From assembly GCA_002256345.1 (NCBI GenBank), contig NKIY01000003.1, positions 124,001 to 188,000 on the forward strand: DNA of 64,000 nt, read 5' to 3'. This document shows, in pieces, positions 1-7,111 of the stretch. The translations under genes were made by a program, and so were the position numbers. The notes below the pieces were generated by a model. The model did no database searches. It was not told where the DNA came from and worked only from the letters and a program-made list of their open reading frames with translations. The stretch is from Bradyrhizobiaceae bacterium PARB1. GTDB taxonomy: Bacteria; Pseudomonadota; Alphaproteobacteria; Rhizobiales; Xanthobacteraceae. The stretch's first letter is position 1; each line of letters opens with the position of its first letter.

Positions 1-79
1 TGAGACCGCGTACGCCGACAACGCGCCCGTAGATGTTGACGCCGTCGATATCTGCGATCTGCTCGGCGAGTGCCTTCAC
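1..79 (-). CDS. fliI: FliI flagellar export ATPase, N-terminal 26 codons only
   Basis: The reverse strand from a GTG at 79 reads VKALAEQIADIDGVNIYGRV and continues VGVRGL to the window edge. This resembles the N-terminus of the flagellar type III export ATPase FliI of Bradyrhizobium-like bacteria. FliI energises export of rod, hook and filament subunits on the cytoplasmic side of the basal body. An in-frame TGA lies 11 codons upstream of the GTG, so the start can only lie in that short interval; no ATG is present there. The gene is divergent from ctrA and shares its 440-base upstream region, which suits a flagellar gene under CtrA control. Only the N-terminus is visible, so the family call rests on remembered similarity. 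Confidence 0.7.
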   Translation of the reverse strand, partial: MKALAEQIADIDGVNIYGRVVGVRGL

Positions 80-187
80 GTTACACGCGCTTCCAGATTG
101 CTGAGACCTTCACCGCCACATCCTCGCCTTCAAAGTGAATGCTTCGTAGCGAAAGCTTTAAAGTTTCGCCTCATTGCTGCCGGGCTC

Positions 188-202
188 TTAACCCCGTGTT
201 TA
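188..202. promoter_or_regulatory. ctrA: Candidate CtrA box (TTAA-N7-TTTA)
   Basis: TTAA at 188-191 and TTTA at 199-202 are separated by seven bases, one mismatch from the CtrA consensus TTAA-N7-TTAA. It lies between the divergent fliI and ctrA starts. A further CtrA-like half-site, TTAACCAT, is at 413-420. Autoregulation of ctrA and control of flagellar genes by CtrA are known in related bacteria; use of this site is inference. Confidence 0.45.
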
Positions 203-272
203 CCCGCATCATTAATCATTCTCTCACTGTCTTGGATGACTGAGAGCATTCGCGCCGGCAGAATGGCGGTGC

Positions 273-440
273 GAGTCGATGGAGCGGGCTAACCCCTTCT
301 CCTCATGCGGAACTTGAGTGGATACGGGTACAAAAAGAGTCTTTCGAGCAACATCTTAGTGCGATTCGAAAAAAATTGCACGACACGGCTTGCGCGGAAG
401 AATCAGCATTTGTTAACCATATCCCGTCAGGATCCGAATC
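273..440. promoter_or_regulatory. Cluster of four GANTC (CcrM methylation) sites upstream of ctrA
   Basis: GAGTC at 273-277, GATTC at 363-367, GAATC at 400-404 and GAATC at 436-440 lie within 168 bases directly upstream of ctrA. GANTC is the target of the cell-cycle methyltransferase CcrM, and in Caulobacter the methylation state of such a site gates the ctrA P1 promoter. The pattern suggests the same replication-coupled control here. The rest of the 98-519 gap shows no gene. Confidence 0.5.
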
Positions 441-519
441 AGTTGTTCGTAGGCGTTTCTTGGTGCCGCAAGTATGGCGGCCGACCTGACGCCCAGCACG
501 GCGACTAAAGGGGACTGGC

Positions 520-1221
<702 letters not shown>

Positions 1222-1250
1222 TCGCCTGACTTCCCCAAACGTTCTCACGA

Positions 1251-1276
1251 AAAACCCGCCGCAAGGCGGGTTTTTT
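1251..1276 (+). terminator. Rho-independent terminator after ctrA
   Basis: AAAACCCGCC at 1251-1260 and GGCGGGTTTT at 1265-1274 form a perfect ten-base stem with a GCAA loop, running into a T-tract (1271-1276). It ends ctrA, and with its A-rich left arm could also stop transcripts arriving on the other strand from the phospholipase-D-like gene. Confidence 0.9.
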
Positions 1277-1303
1277 GTTTGCGGGAAGCTCACCCCCAAG
1301 CGA

Positions 1304-3511
1304 TCAGCGCTTGCGGGTGGATTTCTTCTTCGGCGCCTTCTTCGCGGCCTTCTTGGTCGCCTTTGCCGTCGTCTTCTTCACTGTCTTTTTCTTCGCCGCA
1401 GTTTTCTTGGTTGCAGTTTTCTTGACGGTCTTTTTCTTGGTGACCTTCTTCTTCACGCTCTTCTTCGCAGCCTTCTTGCTGGAAGGCTTGGCGGTCTTGA
1501 CCGCAGACTTCTTCACGGCCGCAGCTTTCTTCGCAGCTGGCTTCTTGGTCACTTTCTTTTTGGGTGCCGTGGACGTCTTGGGCGCCGCGGCAGCCTTTCC
1601 GGCATCGCTCTTCGGCGGTGCTGAAGCACTCCCGGCGGGCGCGGTCGCTGCATTGTCCAGATCGGACGCGGCCGAAAGCCAGAAACGCAGTTCCGGCGAC
1701 TTTTCGTCGGCGCCCTTGATGTAACGTTCCTGCCAGGTGTCGTCGGGCTGCAGCGGCTTGCCGAACATGTCCGGCTTCTGCTTCAGCCAGTAGCGCCACG
1801 CATAGTGATCATAGATATCGAGGACGTGGCAGGCATAGGCTTCGGCGAGGCCGCGATGGCCGCGGACGATTACCATGTTCTCGTCATTGTTGTGCGAGGC
1901 GCGGAAACCGAGATTGTGCGAGCCGGTGACAACAGCGCAATCCTTGCTGAACGGATCGACCACCACGATCTTGTTGTGAATGATCGCGAAGCCGTATTTC
2001 TGCATCTCGGCTTCCCATCCGCCAAATGCATCCTTCGCTGCGACATAACCAGCCGGAATGGCGCGGTAGTCGATCTCGCCTTTCTCACCGCTCTTCTTGG
2101 CGCCCTTTTTCGTTGGCTTTCCGGCCTCGCCGATCACCCCGATATGGCCGCGCGCCGCTCTTGCATTCCCCTCCCCGGCATCGTCGTCCTCACGATCCGC
2201 CGCGCCGCCCTGATGCAGCGCCGCGGAAAAGTTGGTGGCGCGTTGCGCATTGGTCAGCGCGCCGCGCACGAACAGGTTCGGATTGTTCGCCAGCGCCTTG
2301 CCCGCAGCATCGAGAATGGAGTTGTTGCCGGGATCGAAAGCGAGGAACAGCACTGCGTGCTTCGCATTCTTGATCAGCTCGAACACATGCGCCATGTCGT
2401 CCGGCGTCTCCTTGGGCGGACTGGCCAGCAGCTTCCTGGTGTTGGGCGAAAACAGCGGCTGCACCGTCACGCCATCGCCGAGCTCAATCGGATTGTCGAG
2501 CAGCCTGTCATTGCCACTACGATCCCAGTCGCGCAGCGTGCCGGACTGCAGCTGCTTGTCGTCACCACCGGACGCATCGACGTCCTTCTTCAGCTCGTCC
2601 CAGTAATCGAGATAGCGCTGCGCGACATCGGCGGATTCGATCACCAAGGCGTTGTTGGTCTGCGTGCACAGACCCGTGCTGGTCCAGTTGGTGGAGCCGG
2701 ATAGCACCGCAGCCGGCTCGTCGTGCTCCGTCAACACGAGGAACTTGTTGTGCGGGATGCTGCCCTTGCGCAGCAAGCGATCGATCACCGTCACCCCCGC
2801 GGCTTTCAGCGCGGCACGATTGTCCGCATCCGCATCGTTGGATGCGGGCTTGGTCTCCGTGGCAGCAACCTGTTCGTTACCGAGGATGATCGTGCGGCTG
2901 GCGGGATTGGCCTGCAGCCGCTTCTCGAGACCTTCGGGATCGTTGAGCTCGTACAGCGCACCATGGATCTGCCCGCCATTCTGGTCGGCCCGATCCAGCA
3001 GATAGGTCACGCCCTCGAACAACTGGCCCATCAGGCGGCGGCGGATGGGGTCGTTGGGATCGAGAATATGAGGCGTCAGCGCATCGATGCTTGGCTTGTC
3101 GTTCAGGGCACGGCTCAGCGCCTGGGTCGCCACGATGCCGCGATTGAAATAGACCTTGAAAGGCCCCCGGTCCGGCGTCAGCGTGACCTTGTTACTGAGC
3201 AGCGGCTCGATGCCGGCCAGCGGCTGCAGCGTCCCGCCGGGCTCGCCGCCCATGGGCACGATGCGATACTGATAGGTCTGACCGCGCTGCGCAGAGAGAT
3301 CCTTCCACCAGAACTTCTGGATCGGCGCCTGCGCTGTGGTGAAATCCGCGTGCGGGTCCTGCCCTTCGAAACGGGCTTTCGCCGGCAGGATCGTCTCCTT
3401 TCCGGCGCTGTCGATCTGATGCACGGCGAAGCCGAGGCAACCATCGAGGTGACGATCGAAAGTCCAGGCAACGAGAGCGATATCATTGTTCGAAAACGCG
3501 ACCGCAGGCAT
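1304..3511 (-). CDS. Phospholipase-D-like protein with histone-H1-like Lys/Ala tail
   Basis: This 735-residue protein has two PLD-type HxK motifs: HNKFLVLT at about residue 254 (the usual Asp is replaced by Thr) followed by SGSTNW, and a full HNKIVVVD at about 512 followed by TGSHN. The HxK pairs are the catalytic residues of the phospholipase D/nuclease superfamily, so an active phosphodiesterase is likely; lipid versus nucleic-acid substrate cannot be told. From about residue 635 to the end the chain is almost only Lys, Ala, Thr, Ser, Val and Pro in AAKK-type repeats, like the tail of histone H1. No signal peptide is visible. The ATG at 3511 follows a G-rich Shine-Dalgarno-like stretch. The gene converges on ctrA and stands alone. 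Confidence 0.85.
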   Translation of the reverse strand: MPAVAFSNNDIALVAWTFDRHLDGCLGFAVHQIDSAGKETILPAKARFEGQDPHADFTTAQAPIQKFWWKDLSAQRGQTYQYRIVPMGGEPGGTLQPLAGIEPLLSNKVTLTPDRGPFKVYFNRGIVATQALSRALNDKPSIDALTPHILDPNDPIRRRLMGQLFEGVTYLLDRADQNGGQIHGALYELNDPEGLEKRLQANPASRTIILGNEQVAATETKPASNDADADNRAALKAAGVTVIDRLLRKGSIPHNKFLVLTEHDEPAAVLSGSTNWTSTGLCTQTNNALVIESADVAQRYLDYWDELKKDVDASGGDDKQLQSGTLRDWDRSGNDRLLDNPIELGDGVTVQPLFSPNTRKLLASPPKETPDDMAHVFELIKNAKHAVLFLAFDPGNNSILDAAGKALANNPNLFVRGALTNAQRATNFSAALHQGGAADREDDDAGEGNARAARGHIGVIGEAGKPTKKGAKKSGEKGEIDYRAIPAGYVAAKDAFGGWEAEMQKYGFAIIHNKIVVVDPFSKDCAVVTGSHNLGFRASHNNDENMVIVRGHRGLAEAYACHVLDIYDHYAWRYWLKQKPDMFGKPLQPDDTWQERYIKGADEKSPELRFWLSAASDLDNAATAPAGSASAPPKSDAGKAAAAPKTSTAPKKKVTKKPAAKKAAAVKKSAVKTAKPSSKKAAKKSVKKKVTKKKTVKKTATKKTAAKKKTVKKTTAKATKKAAKKAPKKKSTRKR

Positions 3512-3594
3512 GGATCCCCCAAGGATTTGACAAAATACCTATAGTTGCATCACGACCGTAGCACGCCTGCGCGACGTTTTGCCACTCAATCGTC

Positions 3595-3985
3595 AATGAC
3601 GATCGAGGCATTTCCGTCCAACAGGGCTCCCCGGGCATATTCGGTCGATGTTTCCCATCCGAATTTGCTGTCGGTCGACTTCGACGACGATCCGGTAAGG
3701 AGCGAACTCGGCACGTCTTATGTGCGCAAGCCGCTCTATTCGCGCGAGGACGCGAATGTGACGCTGAAGGGCTGCGGCTACGCGATTGAAGCGGAGCCCA
3801 GCCCCTATGGCGAGGGAAGGATACGTGCGGCAGGTGCTGGTGCCGCTACCGAACTTTTCCGGCAACTATCCGGTCATCGGCTGCTGGCTCGTGGACGAAA
3901 CGCCGTGCGGGCTTTCGATCCGCGAGAACGGGAAACCGATCACGGGGAAGATCTCGGTTCATCCCGCACGCAATCTTGCAGGCCG
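3595..3985 (+). pseudogene. Frameshifted C-terminal remnant of a glutathionylspermidine-synthase-like gene
   Basis: Two overlapping forward frames together resemble the C-terminus of the ATP-grasp family of glutathionylspermidine synthase (YgiC/YjfC). The first frame reads HPNLLSVDFDDDP, SYVRKPLYSREDANV and ends in PYGEG near 3813. The match continues in another frame with EGYVRQVLVPLPNFSGNYPV, IGCWLVD and CGLSIREN. One indel near 3810-3818 therefore breaks the gene. Everything N-terminal to HPNLL is missing, and the ending does not show the usual SRFVPH motif. It lies against the 3' end of cheR. It is best read as decayed DNA left by a deletion; expression of the short open frames is unlikely. 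Confidence 0.7.
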
Positions 3986-3988
3986 CGC

Positions 3989-4867
3989 TCAGCGCGCGGG
4001 CATCGCGGTTTTCAGACCCACTGGCGCCATGGGCGGCACGATCGACGGCGCGGCGCGGACGGCTGTCGGGCGATACAGGCCACGCTTGTCGGCATGCGGC
4101 TTGAACGCGTCGGTCAGACCGACGACGGTTTCGGCGGCGCCGAGCGCCAGGAAGCCATCGGCTTCCATGCATTTGGCAAGGCGACCGAAAATCTGCGACT
4201 TCATATCCTGATCGAAATAGATCAGCACGTTGCGGCAGAAGATGATGTCGAATTTTCCGAGATGCGAGAACTCGGTCAGCAGGTTGAGCGGCTTGTACTG
4301 GATCATCGCGCGCAGTTCGGGCGCGATCTGCCACATGTCGCCGACCTGCTTGAAATACTTCACCAGCAACTGAATCGGCAAGCCACGCTGCACTTCGAAC
4401 TGGGTATAGATGCCGGCCTTGGATTTCTCCAGCACCTGCTGAGAGATGTCGGTGCCGATGATCTCGATACGCCAGCCGGAAAGCTGTGCACTCATCTCCT
4501 TGATCACCATGGCGATCGAATAAGGCTCCTGCCCCGTCGAGGCAGCAGCGCACCAGATGCGCAGGCTGCGGCGGGCGCTACGCGCCTGGATCATTTCCGG
4601 CAGCACGACATCGCGCAGATGATCGAACGGCATCTTGTCGCGGAAGAAGAAGGTCTCGTTGGTGGTCATCGCCTCGACCACGTCGGCGCCGATCACGGAG
4701 TTGCCGCCCTTGATCTTCTGAACGAGGTCGTCGATGCCGTTGAGACCGGCCTTACGGGCCAGCGGCACCAGGCGACTTTCGACGAGATACTGCTTGTCCG
4801 CAGACAGATCGAGGCCGGATTTCTCCTTCAGGAACTTGCGGAGGAAATCGTAATCGGCAGGCGTCAT
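3989..4867 (-). CDS. cheR: CheR chemoreceptor glutamate methyltransferase
   Basis: CheR transfers methyl groups from S-adenosylmethionine to receptor glutamates, giving chemotaxis its adaptation. The 292-residue protein has the all-alpha N-terminal CheR domain ([20 protein letters not shown]) and the methyltransferase core with [18 protein letters not shown] as SAM motif I and [14 protein letters not shown]. The last 25 residues are Ala/Pro-rich. The ATG overlaps the cheB stop by four bases (ATGA), so the two opposing adaptation enzymes are translationally coupled. It is the last gene of the operon cheA-cheW-cheY-cheB-cheR and ends beside the pseudogene fragment. Confidence 0.96.
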   Translation of the reverse strand: MTPADYDFLRKFLKEKSGLDLSADKQYLVESRLVPLARKAGLNGIDDLVQKIKGGNSVIGADVVEAMTTNETFFFRDKMPFDHLRDVVLPEMIQARSARRSLRIWCAAASTGQEPYSIAMVIKEMSAQLSGWRIEIIGTDISQQVLEKSKAGIYTQFEVQRGLPIQLLVKYFKQVGDMWQIAPELRAMIQYKPLNLLTEFSHLGKFDIIFCRNVLIYFDQDMKSQIFGRLAKCMEADGFLALGAAETVVGLTDAFKPHADKRGLYRPTAVRAAPSIVPPMAPVGLKTAMPAR

Positions 4868-6030
4868 GAACGATCTCCGGAGAACAAGCGGGTGATTTTC
4901 GCACCGATCTGATTGAGCGGCAGAATGGCGGAACAGATGCCGGCATTGGCGGCAGCGCCTGGCATGCCCCAGACGACGCTGGTGGCTTCATCCTGCGCAA
5001 TCACATTGCCGCCGGCAGCGACGACTTCCTTGCCGCCGCGCATGCCATCCGAGCCCATGCCAGTCAGCACGACGGCGAGCACGCCGCCTTGCCAGACCTC
5101 GATGCCGGACGTGAACAGCGGATCCACTGCCGGCTTGCAGAAATTCACCGGCGGCCCGTCATCGAGCGCGATGACGATATTGGCGCCCTGCTTCGCCGCG
5201 CGCATGTGCTTGCCGCCGGGCGCGAGATAGATCGTGCCGGGCTTGATGGGTTCACCGTCGATGCCTTCATGCGCCGGCCGCTTGCTGGCGCGGGCGAGAT
5301 GTTCGGCGAGAATGGTGGTGAAGGTCGGCGGCATGTGCTGGGTGATCAGCACCGGCACGCGGTCGATAACTGGACCGATCTCGGCCACAAGCGCCATCAG
5401 CGCCTGCGGACCTCCGGTCGACGAGCCGATCAGCAGCGCGCGCGGCATGCTGGGGCTGAACGGGCGTATGGCCAGCTTGGACGGAACGGCGGCGGCAGGA
5501 GCAGGGCGCGCAGCAGAAGCCGCAGGTGTCGCGTGCGTCGTCGGAGCGATCGAAGGGCTTGCCACAGATTTCGGGCGACGAACACGGGCACCGAGGTTGC
5601 GGATCTTCTGCAGCAGATCGTGCTTGAAGATATCGGCTGCGGAAAGTTCGCGCGTGCTCTCCGGCTTCGGAATGTAGTCGGCTGCGCCGAGCGACATCGC
5701 CTTGAAGCTGATTTCCGCGTTGCGGCGGGTCAGCGTCGAGGCCATGATGACGATCAGATTGCGCTTCTTGGCCAGCAATTGAGGAAGCGCCGAGATGCCG
5801 TCGAGATCCGGCATTTCGATATCAAGAATGGCAACATCGGGACTGATGCGCTCGACTTGATTGACCGCATCGAGGCCGGTGCGCAGCGAACCGACCACTG
5901 TCATATCCGGCTCAGCGTCGATCCATCGCGCGATCAGGCCGCGAATGACCACCGAGTCATCCACCACCATCACGCGCAACGGCTCATAACGCGAATCGGC
6001 CGCGGCCGCACTCATCACAGCAGCACTCAT
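4864..6030 (-). CDS. cheB: CheB receptor methylesterase with receiver domain
   Basis: CheB demethylates or deamidates chemoreceptors once phosphorylated by CheA. The N-terminal receiver begins [15 protein letters not shown] and has its phospho-Asp in [10 protein letters not shown]; a linker of about 55 residues rich in Ala, Pro and Ser leads to the esterase domain with Ser in [10 protein letters not shown], His in [10 protein letters not shown] and Asp in [11 protein letters not shown]. All catalytic residues are present. I take the ATG at 6030; ATG 6015 is an alternative, and a TTG at 6033 is less likely. It lies about 100 bases after cheY and overlaps cheR by four bases. Confidence 0.95.
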   Translation of the reverse strand: MSAAVMSAAAADSRYEPLRVMVVDDSVVIRGLIARWIDAEPDMTVVGSLRTGLDAVNQVERISPDVAILDIEMPDLDGISALPQLLAKKRNLIVIMASTLTRRNAEISFKAMSLGAADYIPKPESTRELSAADIFKHDLLQKIRNLGARVRRPKSVASPSIAPTTHATPAASAARPAPAAAVPSKLAIRPFSPSMPRALLIGSSTGGPQALMALVAEIGPVIDRVPVLITQHMPPTFTTILAEHLARASKRPAHEGIDGEPIKPGTIYLAPGGKHMRAAKQGANIVIALDDGPPVNFCKPAVDPLFTSGIEVWQGGVLAVVLTGMGSDGMRGGKEVVAAGGNVIAQDEATSVVWGMPGAAANAGICSAILPLNQIGAKITRLFSGDRS

Positions 6031-6131
6031 CAACTCACCAGACGCAACACACGCAACAAATGCACTTCAACACAAAGGCATTAACTAAAAAGAATCGCGC
6101 CGGTACTGGAATCCAGCAACGACGCGAAAAA

Positions 6132-6497
6132 TCAGATCAGGCCGACTTCGGCAAACTTCGCGGACACGATGTCCTTGTCGAATGGCTTCATGATGTATTC
6201 ATTTGCGCCGGCATGAAGCGCGCGTGCGATATGCGCGACGTCGTTCTCCGTCGTGCAGAACACAACTTTCGGCACATCGCCGCCCGGCATCCGGCGCAGA
6301 TTGCGCAGGAATTCGTAGCCGTCCATTACGGGCATGTTCCAGTCGAGCAGCACGGCATCCGGAAGGGTGTGCTTGCACATTTCCAGGGCCTTCTCACCAT
6401 CTTCGGCCTCGGTGATCTCAAAATCGAGACCTTCAAGGATGCGGCGGGCGACTTTGCGGATAACGCTGGAGTCATCGACGACCAGGCATGTCTTCAT
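6132..6497 (-). CDS. cheY: CheY-like single-domain response regulator
   Basis: The 121-residue protein is a stand-alone receiver with D8-D9, phospho-acceptor D52 (LLDWNMPVMDGYEFL), Thr82/83 and Lys104 in IMKPF. In the CheY family the phosphorylated form binds the flagellar switch; some alphaproteobacterial CheYs act instead as phosphate sinks. Its position between cheW and cheB makes it the diffusible output of the CheA encoded upstream. About 120 bases, partly a repeat element, separate it from cheW, so a separate promoter or processing site is possible. Confidence 0.93.
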   Translation of the reverse strand: MKTCLVVDDSSVIRKVARRILEGLDFEITEAEDGEKALEMCKHTLPDAVLLDWNMPVMDGYEFLRNLRRMPGGDVPKVVFCTTENDVAHIARALHAGANEYIMKPFDKDIVSAKFAEVGLI

Positions 6498-6569
6498 GTG
6501 AGCCTCACTTTCATGTCCCTAACGGGACACTTCTCCGCGGACAGGATCGTCCAGTTGCCGGACCTTTGC

Positions 6570-6622
6570 TTGAGCGCGATCTGATCCCGAAAAGCGATAG
6601 CCACTTCTCGTGATCCTGCTCT
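6570..6622. repeat. Imperfect palindromic extragenic repeat
   Basis: The cheW-cheY gap contains TTGAGC at the left, GCTC at the right and a GAAAAGC...CCACTT core. I recognise this layout from a dispersed extragenic palindrome found in many copies in Bradyrhizobium-like genomes. The element touches the cheW stop codon and could fold as an mRNA-processing or terminator hairpin. Confidence 0.45.
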
Positions 6623-7100
6623 AGGCGGCCAGCTTGTCAGTCGAAATTTCGAGCACGCGATCAACGTCGAGCACCACCATGAGCTGGCCATCGAGGCGAT
6701 GAACGCCGTCGGCCATCTTCGCCATGCGCGGATCGAGATTGACAGGGTTCACTTCACGGCTCTCGTCAGCGAGCTTGAGAACTTCACCGATGGAGTCGAT
6801 CAACAATCCGTAAGATTCGCCACGCAGCTCGACGCCAACCGCCATCGGTGGCTTACCGTCATTATTCTTCGGCAGGCCGAGACGGGAGCGCATATCGATC
6901 GCGGTGACGATGCGGCCGCGCAGATTGAGCACACCGGCGACGTCGCTGGAGGCAAGCGGAACGCGGGTCAAGCGCTCCGGCATGAAGACGTCCTGCACAC
7001 GCGAGATCGGCATGCCGAACAGCTGCCCGCCGATCATGGTGGTGACGTATTCGGTGACGGCGCCGTCGGCAGTATGGGTCACATTGGTGGTGCTGGTCAT
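6621..7100 (-). CDS. cheW: CheW chemotaxis coupling protein
   Basis: CheW bridges chemoreceptors and the CheA kinase in the polar arrays. The 159-residue protein is one CheW SH3-like domain: YVTTMIGGQLFGMPISRVQD, the PLASSDVAGVLNLRGRIV signature, then YGLLIDSIGEV and LMVVLDVDRVL. The ATG at 7100 has a strong GAGGGGA site and is preferred over a TTG at 7115 that would overlap cheA. It starts 11 bases after the cheA stop, so the two are surely cotranscribed. Confidence 0.95.
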   Translation of the reverse strand: MTSTTNVTHTADGAVTEYVTTMIGGQLFGMPISRVQDVFMPERLTRVPLASSDVAGVLNLRGRIVTAIDMRSRLGLPKNNDGKPPMAVGVELRGESYGLLIDSIGEVLKLADESREVNPVNLDPRMAKMADGVHRLDGQLMVVLDVDRVLEISTDKLAA

Positions 7101-7111
7101 GTCGTTTCCCC

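Noticed and set aside
1304-1620. Lys/Ala tail as an assembly artefact
   Set aside because: The repeats are irregular at DNA level and keep one open frame to a normal stop, which argues for a real low-complexity tail.
1275-1724. Phe-rich 149-codon frame resembling a membrane protein
   Set aside because: It is the complement of the Lys/Ala repeat tail of the PLD-like protein (AAG read backwards gives CTT).
3545-4912. 455-codon forward frame from the glutathionylspermidine-synthase remnant across cheR
   Set aside because: Only its first 90 codons resemble the family; the rest is the complement of cheR, entered after the frame break.
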